Source: Nocardioides glacieisoli
GTDB lineage: Bacteria > Actinomycetota > Actinomycetes > Propionibacteriales > Nocardioidaceae
Direction: 5' to 3'
Length of the DNA: 64,000 bases
Assembly (NCBI RefSeq): GCF_004137245.1
Contig: NZ_SDWS01000002.1
Location: 62,001 to 126,000, forward strand
In this document: in pieces, positions 34,501 to 42,164 of the stretch
Position numbering within the stretch: position 1 is the first letter of the stretch
Layout of the letters: the number at the start of each line of letters is the position of its first letter
Position numbers and translations under genes: made by a program
The notes under the pieces: generated by a model
The model's database searches: none
Told to the model about the DNA's origin: nothing
Seen by the model: only the letters and a program-made list of their open reading frames with translations

Positions 34501-34893
34501 TCAGGACTCAGGGTCGGGCAGCGTCTCCGCTATCAGATCAGTCAATTGCTGGATGCGCAGCGGCTTCTGCATCACATTCTCGACACCGAGCTCCTGGAGG
34601 GCCGCCCTGTGCTCACCTGCCCACGCGCTGATCACGACGATCCGCATCGAAGCACCTACTTCGGGGTGGTCCCGCATCCAGCGCACCACCTCCACGCCGT
34701 TCATCCGCGGCATCGTGAGGTCGAGGAGCATCACGTCATAGGTCTCCTGCTGGAGCATCTCGACGGCCTCGAGGCCGTCGACAGCCGTCGAGGCCAGGTG
34801 TCCCGCACGCTGCACGAGGCGGCAGAACACGTCACGGATGTCCTCGTTGTCGTCGACAACGAGGAAGTGCAGCTGACGCGCCCCCGGGCTCAC
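34501..34893 (-). CDS. Single-domain response regulator (CheY-like receiver)
   Basis: 130 residues, one receiver domain and nothing else. The acidic pocket is in FLVVDDNEDIR (Asp14/15). The phosphoacceptor is Asp58 in VMLLDLTMPRMNG, the switch residues are in VVISAWAG, and the Lys is in NVMQKPL. There is no output domain, so it would act by protein interaction or relay phosphate. It starts at GTG 34893, 13 bases after the integrase reading frame ends. It is followed by 98 bases and then the 31-residue peptide gene. It is probably the partner of the histidine kinase at 31817. Confidence 0.9.
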   Translation of the reverse strand: MSPGARQLHFLVVDDNEDIRDVFCRLVQRAGHLASTAVDGLEAVEMLQQETYDVMLLDLTMPRMNGVEVVRWMRDHPEVGASMRIVVISAWAGEHRAALQELGVENVMQKPLRIQQLTDLIAETLPDPES

Positions 34894-34906
34894 GGGTCAA
34901 GCGTAG

Positions 34907-36373
34907 TCAGCGCACCGACACTTCGCGCCTCTTCCCGGCACTGTGTCGGACAGCACGGCTCGTACGGGCGTGGGTTGGGAGAGCGGCCACGCCTGCCCCT
35001 ATGCTTGACGACGCTTGGATGGGCTCGCCCAGGCAAGCTGGCCCCCATCGTCTAGCGGCCCAGGACCCCGCCCTTTCACGGCGGTAGCACGGGTTCGAAT
35101 CCCGTTGGGGGTGCAGCGCCGAATGGGGGCCCTGACCTGCGGAGACGCTGGGCAGGGCCTCTTCGGCATTTCCGGCCGATTTGGGCTGGGGCAACACTGG
35201 GGCAACAGCAGGATCGGCTTGGGCAACGACGTGGAGTCGGGTACGACGCTCGCGGGCTGCGTCGCGGGCCCGGTCCATGGCGTCGCCGACCTCGTCGAGC
35301 CGGTCTTCGAAGAGGTGGCCGTAGGTGTCGAGGGTCATCGTTGCCGAGCCGTGTCCGAGCATCTGCTGGACGACCTTGACGTCGGCGCCGCTGGCGATGG
35401 CGAGGCTTGCGGCGGTGTGCCGGAGTTCGTGCGGGTGGAGGTCGGGTACGCCGATGGCCCGGGCGGCCGTGCCGAACGCGGTGCGGAAGGTGCTCACTCG
35501 CAGGGGTTGGCCGTTGCGGATGCCGGCGAAGACTAGGTAGTCGGGCTGCTTGCCGTGGAGGTGGCGTGCGAGGTCGGCGGCGAGGAACTTCGGGATGGGG
35601 ACCTCGCGTCGCTGGTGGGTCTTGGGAGTTCCCCAGACCAGCCCCAGGCCCTGGACCGGGGTGACCGACTCGGCGATGATGGCGCGGTTGCGTCGCAGGT
35701 CGATCCTGCCGACGCGCAGCGCGGCCATCTCACCGAACCGGACGCCGGTGTAGGCCAGGAACAGCACGACGAGCCGGTAGGTCTCGTTGGTGCGGGTGTC
35801 GAGGCTGCTGTGCTTGTTCGGATCGGCGGGGTAGCCGGTCGCGGTGGCGAGGTCCTCGACTTGTTCGTGGGTGAGGTAGCGGTGCTCGTGCTTGCGCACG
35901 CGCGGCAGGTTGACGCCACTAGCGACATTGCGCGCCAGCCGACCGTCCTTGACGGCCATGTCGAGGACGAGGCTGAGCACGCGGTGGATCTTCTGGACGG
36001 TGGCTGGGGAGTGGTGCCGCGCGAGCTCGGTGACCCACGCCTGCACGTCACCGTGGGAGACGTTGGAGAGCTTGACCCGGTCCCACTGGGGGTGGATGTG
36101 GGTGCGCAGTATCCCGGCGTACCGCGAGCGTGTGGTCGGCTTGAGGTGTGCCTGCCCGGCCAGCCAGAGTTCGGCCCACTCGCCGACGGTGACCTTCGCG
36201 AGCGCCGGGTCGACGTAGGTGCCGGTGACCTTCGCGTTCTCGACGCTGGCCAGGAACCTCTCGGCGTCGACCTTGCGGGAGAACGTCTTGTTGCGCTGGG
36301 CGCCCGCGGGCGTTCGGTAGTGCGCTCGCCACGAGGTCTGTCCGCTGCGTGTCCGCTTCTCGATGCTGGCCAT
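34907..36373 (-). CDS. Tyrosine site-specific integrase
   Basis: 488 residues from ATG 36373. The N-terminal arm/SAM-like part (WRAHYRTPAGAQRNKTFSRK, then KPTTRSRYAGILRTHIHPQW) precedes a catalytic domain with Arg212 (YTGVRFGEMAAL), His315-x-x-Arg318 (HPHELRHTAASLA), His341 and Tyr351 (MLGHGSATMTLDTYGHLF). The domain is complete by about residue 380. The rest is unusual: from about residue 421 the frame is antisense to tRNA-Glu (residues such as DSNPCYRRERAGSW) and then continues into the host chromosome to 34907. It integrates the element at that tRNA. It ends 13 bases before the response regulator gene. Confidence 0.95.
   Translation of the reverse strand: MASIEKRTRSGQTSWRAHYRTPAGAQRNKTFSRKVDAERFLASVENAKVTGTYVDPALAKVTVGEWAELWLAGQAHLKPTTRSRYAGILRTHIHPQWDRVKLSNVSHGDVQAWVTELARHHSPATVQKIHRVLSLVLDMAVKDGRLARNVASGVNLPRVRKHEHRYLTHEQVEDLATATGYPADPNKHSSLDTRTNETYRLVVLFLAYTGVRFGEMAALRVGRIDLRRNRAIIAESVTPVQGLGLVWGTPKTHQRREVPIPKFLAADLARHLHGKQPDYLVFAGIRNGQPLRVSTFRTAFGTAARAIGVPDLHPHELRHTAASLAIASGADVKVVQQMLGHGSATMTLDTYGHLFEDRLDEVGDAMDRARDAARERRTRLHVVAQADPAVAPVLPQPKSAGNAEEALPSVSAGQGPHSALHPQRDSNPCYRRERAGSWAARRWGPACLGEPIQASSSIGAGVAALPTHARTSRAVRHSAGKRREVSVR
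35041..35113 (+). tRNA. tRNA-Glu (TTC), integration site
   Basis: 73 bases with acceptor GCCCCCA/TGGGGGT, anticodon stem CCGCC/GGCGG around loop CTTTCAC (anticodon TTC), and T arm CGGGTTCGAATCCCG. CCA is not fully encoded. It lies antisense within the integrase reading frame and its 3' end faces the mobile element, as expected for a tRNA used as the attachment site and kept intact after integration. Confidence 0.96.
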
Positions 36374-36433
36374 GGTCGTGCTCCCTCCTGGGCATTCTCC
36401 ATCGTCTCGCCGTGCTCCGACATCGGGTCGGTT

Positions 36434-36664
36434 TCAGTCGTGGTGCTGTGGACGGTTGGCCTGCTCGGCGAGCCAGAGGACGAGATCGGCGCGCCAGTAG
36501 CGGACGTGGCGGCCGACCTTGAAGCTGCGGGGCCCGCAGCCGAGGTGGCGCCAGTAGCGCAGGGTGCCTTCGGGGACGCGCAGGAAGGCGCAGGCTTCCT
36601 GCAGGGTGAGCATCTCCTCGCCGGGATTCTCTCGGGGTCGCGGAGCGATGGGTTGTGCGGTCAT
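36434..36664 (-). CDS. Excisionase-like helix-turn-helix protein
   Basis: 76 residues from ATG 36664, which follows GGAGGG by five bases; a start at 36748 would add an unrelated stretch. The core, LTLQEACAFLRVPEGTLRYW, is a MerR/AlpA-type winged helix and is followed by RSFKVGRHVRYWRADLVLWL. Proteins of this kind next to tyrosine integrases direct excision (Xis). It lies 60 bases upstream of the integrase in the same direction. Confidence 0.88.
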   Translation of the reverse strand: MTAQPIAPRPRENPGEEMLTLQEACAFLRVPEGTLRYWRHLGCGPRSFKVGRHVRYWRADLVLWLAEQANRPQHHD

Positions 36665-36751
36665 GAGGCCCTCCATCTGGATGTCGTCGCGCACGACCTG
36701 TACGCGTTGATCAGCATCGGCGCTCAGGTACGCCCGAATCGGGGTCACCGG

Positions 36752-36805
36752 AGGGGGGAACCTGAGGGGGGAACCTGCGTTTGCGCAGGTCAGCAGGTTC
36801 CCCCC
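36752..36805. repeat. Iteron-like direct and inverted repeats between relaxase and excisionase
   Basis: Two tandem copies of AGGGGGGAACCTG (36752-36764 and 36765-36777) are followed by an inverted copy, CAGGTTCCCCCC (36794-36805). A smaller hairpin, ACCTGCG/CGCAGGT, lies between them. The repeats lie in the 163-bp gap between the relaxase stop and the excisionase gene. They could be iterons, part of an origin of transfer, or a terminator. No nic site was recognised. Confidence 0.6.
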
Positions 36806-36827
36806 ATTTGTTGGCTGGACCGGCTTG

Positions 36828-39473
36828 TCAGAAGCCGATTCCGGAGGGCTGCGAGCTGGGCGGCCGGGACCTCGGGGTGGGGAGTCGTGGCGTTGGACGC
36901 AGTTGGGCGGCCGCGCCGTAGCGGTCGATCGCCTCGTTGGCGAGTTGTCGGGCGTGGGCGGGACCGAGGTCGGCGCGGTCGCGGCCGAACACCTCGATCC
37001 ACTGCTGCCTTGCCTCCTGGTGGGACTCGGCGACGAGGTGGGCTGTGTTGCTGTGACGCCCGCGGGTCATGGCCACGTACGCGGCGGCGGCGCCGGTGTG
37101 CTCGCCGATGACCACGTGGGCACGGTCGACGGTGTCGCCTTGGGCGCCGTGGACGGTGGTGGCGTAGGCGAGCTCGACGAACCGTGCCGCGTATTGCGCG
37201 GGGATCTCCCGGTCACGACCACGGCCATGAAGAGTGAGGCTGCCGTCATCACCGACACCGGTGACGGTCCAGGTCTGTCGGTTGGCGACCTGCAGGGCGG
37301 GATCGTTGCGGCGGGTCGCAACCCGGTCCCCGAGTCCGATCCGCTCGCCAGCGCTGGTCGTGACCACCCACTGGATCTCGCGTGCTCGACCGTGCCGTCC
37401 ATCGGCGCGGTGGTCGCAGATCGCGGCGTTGAGATCGGCGACCTGCTCGCGACGGTCAGCGATGACCAAGGCTCCTTCTGCACCGGCTTGGGCGAGTGCT
37501 GCGGTGCGCTCGACCTCGGAGGGGTGGATCACGATCTGACCGCGCCGATGGAGCTCGTCGTACACGCCGCCCGGGTCGTCGCCGGTGCGCATCCGCAGAG
37601 TGAGGGCGGCGTAGTCGGGGTCGGTGAACCGGTGCACCGTGTCCATCGACATCACAAAGGCCGGGTGCGCCCAGGCCGCGGCGTGGTCGAGGACGCCTCC
37701 GCGGCCGACGGCGGGGAGTTGGTGTCGGTCCCCCATGAGCGCGACCCGGGCACCGGTCTCGTCGGCGATGGTGAGTAGGACACGGGCGGTGTCCTGGTCG
37801 AGCATTCCCGCCTCGTCCACCAGGAGCAGGTCCCCTGGCTGGAGCAGTGCCTGCGGCGCGGGGGTGTGGTCGGGTTGCCGGGTCCAGTGACCTTCGTTGT
37901 CCCAGCGCCAGCCGTGCTGGTGGATCAGCCAGGCGACGGAGTGTCCGTCAGCACCGGTCTCGGCGGCGGCGACCTCGGCTGCTTTCAACGTGGGCGTGAC
38001 CACCACCAACCGGTGTCCTTGCCTGGCCAGCAGCGCCTGGGTCGTCCGCAGGGCCGTCGTCTTGCCTGCTCCGGCGGCTCCCTCGACGACCAGCAACTGC
38101 CCGTCACCGCACAGAGCACCGACCACCGCCGCCTGCGTCGGGTCGATCCGCACCAGGCCGCGACCGGGGAATCGGATCCGACGAGCTGGCCCTTCTGAGC
38201 GTCGTGCCATCCGGGCGATGAGCTCGGCCTCGACCTCCAGCACGTGGGGTGAGGTGTAGGCGCGGACATGTTCGGGCACATCCGGACGCAGCAGCAAGCG
38301 AGCGCACTGCACGATCGCGCGGGCGGTGATGTCCTCGGCGAGCTCGACCCGGGCAGCATGCTGCGCGACCAGCCCGGTCTGGGCCAGGAGTACTTCGACG
38401 TGGCCGCGGATGTCGGCGGCGTTCCACGCCGACCGCTTCGCCCCCAGCTGGGAGATCACCCACTCCGCGGCACCGTCACGGTCGATCCACCCCACCTGCT
38501 GGGCGTCCAACACCGCTGGGTCGGCAGGGTCTTGGTAGCCGAGGTCCCGCAGTTCCTCGACCCAGCGCGCGACCAGCTCGGCGCCGTTCGTCGGGACGAT
38601 CTTGTCCGGACGGGCCTGCGCCCAAGCACGCCGATCCCAGGACTCCCGCAGCCGCAGACCCGGCTCCTCGCCAGGATGCTCGTGGCGCCACTCGGCTTCG
38701 TACCGGTCGACGTTGCGACGGATCTGCGCGGTCCGGGCGCTGAACGCGCCGGCGTACGGCGCCAACTCGTTGATCTCCCCAGAGCCGGGGTCGACGGTGA
38801 ACCCGTGCTGGGCGAGCACCGCCCGGAACACCGGGTCAGTCGCCACGGCGGCGTGCCCGATGCCGTTGATCGCCTCGATCGAGTCCCGAATTCCGACCGA
38901 GTGCAGACCCCGCCATCCACCGGCCGCGAACACCCGCGCGTTGACCTGGAGGTGCAGATGGCGGTGCGGGTCACCGGCCCGGGAGGTGTAGTGCCGGATC
39001 ACCGCCGCCTCGATGCGCTCCACCGGCACCTGCACCTGCCGGTCCCGGGGGCCGACGCGGGTGGTCGCGTGCTGGGCGATCCAGCCGACGATCTCGACCG
39101 CGGCCCGGTCCTGCGCGGCATCCAGTGCCACGGAGATCTCCGGATGCAGGGCAGCAGCCAGCGACCAAGTCTTCGGTCCGTTGACGGTGACCTCGACGAA
39201 CCGCAGCGCATTCGGATCCTTGCGGAGTCGGCCCTTCGGCTGACCGGTCTCGACGTCGATCCCGGCCACCCACTGCTCGTACGCGTCGCCCGTCAACTCA
39301 CCGACATGCTCGACACCGTCCGGGGTGGCGGCCAGTCGGGTGGCGACCCCGATGCCCTCACCGAGGTAGTAGTCATCCGCACGGGACCGGTCCCGCTCGA
39401 CATAAGCGCGTGCCGCCTTGGCTGCGCCACGGTAGAACTTCACCCCGCCATGCACCCGCGCCACCCACCTCAA
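36828..39473 (-). CDS. MobF-family relaxase with RecD-like helicase
   Basis: About 881 residues. The N-terminal TrwC-like relaxase has tandem Tyr in RADDYYLGEG (about 35-36), the VEVTVNGPKTWSLAAALHPE segment, and the HUH metal motif in GDPHRHLHLQVNARVF. The C-terminal helicase has Walker A LVVEGAAGAGKTTALRTTQA, Walker B DLLLVDEAGMLD and motif VELAYATTVHGAQGDTVDRA. It would nick and unwind DNA for conjugative mobilisation. The reading frame opens with TTG at 39473; GTG at 39464 or 39455 could also be the start. No TraB-type pump is in the window. Confidence 0.9.
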   Translation of the reverse strand: MRWVARVHGGVKFYRGAAKAARAYVERDRSRADDYYLGEGIGVATRLAATPDGVEHVGELTGDAYEQWVAGIDVETGQPKGRLRKDPNALRFVEVTVNGPKTWSLAAALHPEISVALDAAQDRAAVEIVGWIAQHATTRVGPRDRQVQVPVERIEAAVIRHYTSRAGDPHRHLHLQVNARVFAAGGWRGLHSVGIRDSIEAINGIGHAAVATDPVFRAVLAQHGFTVDPGSGEINELAPYAGAFSARTAQIRRNVDRYEAEWRHEHPGEEPGLRLRESWDRRAWAQARPDKIVPTNGAELVARWVEELRDLGYQDPADPAVLDAQQVGWIDRDGAAEWVISQLGAKRSAWNAADIRGHVEVLLAQTGLVAQHAARVELAEDITARAIVQCARLLLRPDVPEHVRAYTSPHVLEVEAELIARMARRSEGPARRIRFPGRGLVRIDPTQAAVVGALCGDGQLLVVEGAAGAGKTTALRTTQALLARQGHRLVVVTPTLKAAEVAAAETGADGHSVAWLIHQHGWRWDNEGHWTRQPDHTPAPQALLQPGDLLLVDEAGMLDQDTARVLLTIADETGARVALMGDRHQLPAVGRGGVLDHAAAWAHPAFVMSMDTVHRFTDPDYAALTLRMRTGDDPGGVYDELHRRGQIVIHPSEVERTAALAQAGAEGALVIADRREQVADLNAAICDHRADGRHGRAREIQWVVTTSAGERIGLGDRVATRRNDPALQVANRQTWTVTGVGDDGSLTLHGRGRDREIPAQYAARFVELAYATTVHGAQGDTVDRAHVVIGEHTGAAAAYVAMTRGRHSNTAHLVAESHQEARQQWIEVFGRDRADLGPAHARQLANEAIDRYGAAAQLRPTPRLPTPRSRPPSSQPSGIGF

Positions 39474-39830
39474 CGACGCCCGTCGGCAACCAACGGACCC
39501 CTAGAAATGCCGCGTGGGTCGCACCTGCCGGGGCGACCCATCTACGAACATTCGTAGCATGCGTGCCGCTCGGAAGGTAGGCGCTGAGGGCATGAAGAGC
39601 CGGGTCAAGGGTGGGCAATTCTGGGGACCGTGAGGAGTCAACGGGTATCGATGAACGCGAGGCCGAAGGGGTCGGGGAGAGCGACAGGATCAAGAGTCGG
39701 CGGAAATGCGTTGCGAGTACGACGGAGACGGTCTCAAGCTCGGCGAGGTCTGGGGACACCTCCTCGCCGATCGCGCGGGAGGTCGTCGAGCGTCTTCGAG
39801 TGACTCGGCCCGCAGGCAGACGATGTGGAG
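39474..39830. other. Intergenic region with an inverted repeat
   Basis: No gene could be supported here. An 84-codon plus-strand frame at 39611 has no ribosome binding site or recognisable sequence. The main feature is the inverted repeat CTACGAA-CA-TTCGTAG (39542-39557), 69 bases upstream of the relaxase start. It is a possible operator for the relaxase promoter. Confidence 0.6.
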
Positions 39831-40718
39831 TTAGCCCGCGGGCGCGCCGTACCGCTCGCGGGTGAAGGTGCTCAGGCGCCGCGCCAACGCCTCGAGAGTG
39901 GGGGCGGCCGTATGCCGAGAGTCCCAGACTGACACAAGGCGGATGCTCAGATGCCCCTGGCCGGGGAGCTCGACCGGGAGGGGCACCAAGTTGTAGCGCG
40001 GGTCGTCGGAGACCACGGCGACGCCACGGCCGGCTGCCGCGAGGGCTTGGGCGACGGTGCCGTTGGCTGCCTCGACCAGCGAGTCCCATGTGTCCCCGGT
40101 TGTGGCGAGCGCGTCGTCGAGCGCCTGCCGAGCGGTGAACGCCGCAGGCAGAATGACCAGCGGCTGACCAGCCAGCTCAGCGATAGTGACCCGGCGTCGC
40201 GCTGCCCAGGCGTGGTCTTGCGGCACGTAGGCCCACACCGGCAAAACCGCCAGCGGGTGGGAACGGTACGGCGGGCGAGGCCGCGCCGTACCGATCGCGA
40301 GGTCGGCGCCACGAGTCAGTGCCTCAACGCTGGAGATCCCATCGGCGGAAAGGACATCGGCGGTGGGGTCCTCATCCGCGAGGGTGGCGATGAACGGTGC
40401 GACGACGTCCGTCAGGGTGACCGTCGGTGCACCGACGGTGAGCCGCTCGAGCCGGCCCTCGGCGTGGAAGGTCGCGGCGACGCGGAACGACTCGGCCTGG
40501 CCGAGCAGGTCCCGAGCCAACGGCACGAGCGCTCGGCCCGCGCTGGTGAGCGAAAGTCGGCCGGCGGAGCGGTCGAAGACGTCGACGCCGAGGTACTGCT
40601 CGAGTCGACGCAGCTGGCGCGAGAGACCCGGCTGGGTGACGTGCATCTGCTCCGCCGCCCGACTGACCGTGCCGTGGTCGGCCACAGCAACCAGGTAGCG
40701 CAGGTGACGCAGCTCCAT
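39831..40718 (-). CDS. LysR family transcriptional regulator
   Basis: 295 residues from ATG 40718, four bases beyond GGAGG with an adjacent ATG at 40721. The N-terminal HTH is typical: MELRHLRYLVAVADHGTVSR, then AAEQMHVTQPGLSRQLRRLE. The substrate-binding domain follows (RLTVGAPTVTLTDVVAPFIA, then LPVWAYVPQDHAWAARRRVT). It is divergent from the gabT-gdh-gabD operon and is the likely activator of those genes in response to a substrate or intermediate. Confidence 0.93.
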   Translation of the reverse strand: MELRHLRYLVAVADHGTVSRAAEQMHVTQPGLSRQLRRLEQYLGVDVFDRSAGRLSLTSAGRALVPLARDLLGQAESFRVAATFHAEGRLERLTVGAPTVTLTDVVAPFIATLADEDPTADVLSADGISSVEALTRGADLAIGTARPRPPYRSHPLAVLPVWAYVPQDHAWAARRRVTIAELAGQPLVILPAAFTARQALDDALATTGDTWDSLVEAANGTVAQALAAAGRGVAVVSDDPRYNLVPLPVELPGQGHLSIRLVSVWDSRHTAAPTLEALARRLSTFTRERYGAPAG

Positions 40719-40814
40719 CATGCCTCCGAGGCATCGAGGTGAGTAGAAACAGTTATTGGACAGCATAGGGCCGCGGGTTCAGGCTGAGTGCATCCAACAT
40801 TGAGAGGGATGCTC
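40719..40814. promoter_or_regulatory. Divergent promoter region, lysR / gabT
   Basis: A 96-bp gap between two divergent genes, AT-richer than its surroundings around AAACAGTTATTGGACAGCAT. LysR regulators usually bind T-N11-A sites in such gaps; several are possible here and none stands out. GAGAGGG at 40802-40808 is the ribosome binding site that fixes the aminotransferase start. Confidence 0.45.
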
Positions 40815-42164
40815 ATGACCGACCAGTCGCCTACTGTCGCCGGTGTATCGCAGCACCGCGCGCTCGTCACGGAGCTCCCCGGCCCGCGTTCGCGCGCCCT
40901 GATGGAGCGCAAGACCGCCGCCGTCGCCTCGGGTGTCGGTACGACGATGCAGGTCTTCGCTGCGAGGGCGGGCGGCGGGGTGGTGATCGACGTCGACGGC
41001 AACCACCTCATCGACCTCGGCTCGGGCATCGCCGTGACGACGGTGGGAAACGGCGCCCCTCGGGTGGTCGAGGCCGTCCAGGAACAGGTGGCGGCGTTCA
41101 CCCACACCTGCTTCATGGTCACGCCATACGACGGGTATGTCGCCGTGGCCGAGGCGCTCAACCGGCTCACCCCCGGTGACCACGAGAAGCGGACGGCACT
41201 GTTCAACTCCGGCGCCGAAGCCGTGGAAAACGCCGTCAAGATCGCACGAGTCGCGACCGGCAAGCACGGGGTGGTCGTCTTCGACCACGCCTACCACGGT
41301 CGCACAAACCTGACGATGGCGATGACGGCGAAGAATATGCCCTACAAACACGGCTTCGGGCCGTTCGCTCCTGAGGTCTATCGCGCGCCGGTGTCCTACC
41401 CCTTCCGCGACGACAAGACGGTCGACGGCCAGGTCGCCGCCGCGCGCGCGCTCGACCTGATAGAGAAGCAGGTCGGCGCCGAGAACCTCGCGGCCATGGT
41501 CATTGAGCCGATCCAGGGTGAGGGCGGCTTCATCGAGCCCGCGCCCGGCTTCCTGCCGGCGCTGGTGGCGTGGTGCCGGGAGAACGGTGTCGTCTTCGTC
41601 GCTGACGAGGTGCAGACCGGTTTCGCCCGCACCGGCGACTTGTTCGCCTGCGACCATGAGGGCGTCGTGCCTGACCTGATCGTGACCGCCAAGGGCATCG
41701 CTGGCGGTCTCCCGCTCTCGGCGGTCACGGGCCGCGCGGAGCTCATGGATGCCGTGCACTCCGGCGGCCTCGGTGGCACCTATGGTGGGAACCCGCTCGC
41801 CTGTGCGGCCGCGCTCGCCGCCATCGAGACGATCGAGGCCGAGGACCTCGCCAATCGAGCGCGTCAGGTCGAGCGCCTCATGAAGGAGCGGCTGCACCGG
41901 CTTGCCGCAAACGACGCGCGAATCGGCGAGGTCCGCGGACGGGGCGCAATGATCGCCGTCGAGCTGGTCGTGCCGGGGACCACGACACCCGATGCTGCAC
42001 TCACCAAGGAGGTTGCTGCGGCGGCCCACCGTGCCGGCGTCATCCTGCTCACCTGCGGAACCCACGGCAATGTGCTTCGCCTCCTGCCTCCGCTCGCCAT
42101 CACCGATGCGCTGCTCCACGAGGCACTCGACGTCTTCGCCGACGTCCTGGCGGACACCCCATGA
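40815..42164 (+). CDS. gabT: 4-aminobutyrate aminotransferase (GABA transaminase)
   Basis: A class III PLP aminotransferase, converting GABA and 2-oxoglutarate to succinate semialdehyde and glutamate. ATG 40815 is chosen for its spacing of six bases after GAGAGGG, giving 449 residues. Motifs are TALFNSGAEAVENAVKIARV, VFDHAYHGRTNLTMAMTAKN, the VADEVQTGFARTG Asp region, and the PLP Lys in DLIVTAKGIAGGLPLSAVTG. The next gene overlaps it by four bases. The GABA assignment rests on family resemblance and the linked gabD. Another omega-amino acid could be the substrate. Confidence 0.87.
   Translation: MTDQSPTVAGVSQHRALVTELPGPRSRALMERKTAAVASGVGTTMQVFAARAGGGVVIDVDGNHLIDLGSGIAVTTVGNGAPRVVEAVQEQVAAFTHTCFMVTPYDGYVAVAEALNRLTPGDHEKRTALFNSGAEAVENAVKIARVATGKHGVVVFDHAYHGRTNLTMAMTAKNMPYKHGFGPFAPEVYRAPVSYPFRDDKTVDGQVAAARALDLIEKQVGAENLAAMVIEPIQGEGGFIEPAPGFLPALVAWCRENGVVFVADEVQTGFARTGDLFACDHEGVVPDLIVTAKGIAGGLPLSAVTGRAELMDAVHSGGLGGTYGGNPLACAAALAAIETIEAEDLANRARQVERLMKERLHRLAANDARIGEVRGRGAMIAVELVVPGTTTPDAALTKEVAAAAHRAGVILLTCGTHGNVLRLLPPLAITDALLHEALDVFADVLADTP

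Larger units (their letters stand above)
35041..39473. mobile_element. Integrated mobilisable element: att-tRNA, integrase, excisionase, relaxase
   Basis: The left end is tRNA-Glu at 35041. It is followed by a tyrosine integrase, an excisionase-like helix-turn-helix protein, an iteron-like repeat and a MobF relaxase/helicase, all on the minus strand. This is a typical module of actinobacterial integrative and mobilisable elements. I could not find a second copy of the tRNA 3' segment by reading to 64000. The right end is therefore unknown, and the amine-catabolism genes beyond 39.8 kb may be cargo. Confidence 0.75.

Noticed and set aside
39611..39865. An 84-codon plus-strand frame upstream of the LysR gene.
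   Set aside because: It has no ribosome binding site, overlaps the end of the LysR gene and has no recognisable sequence.
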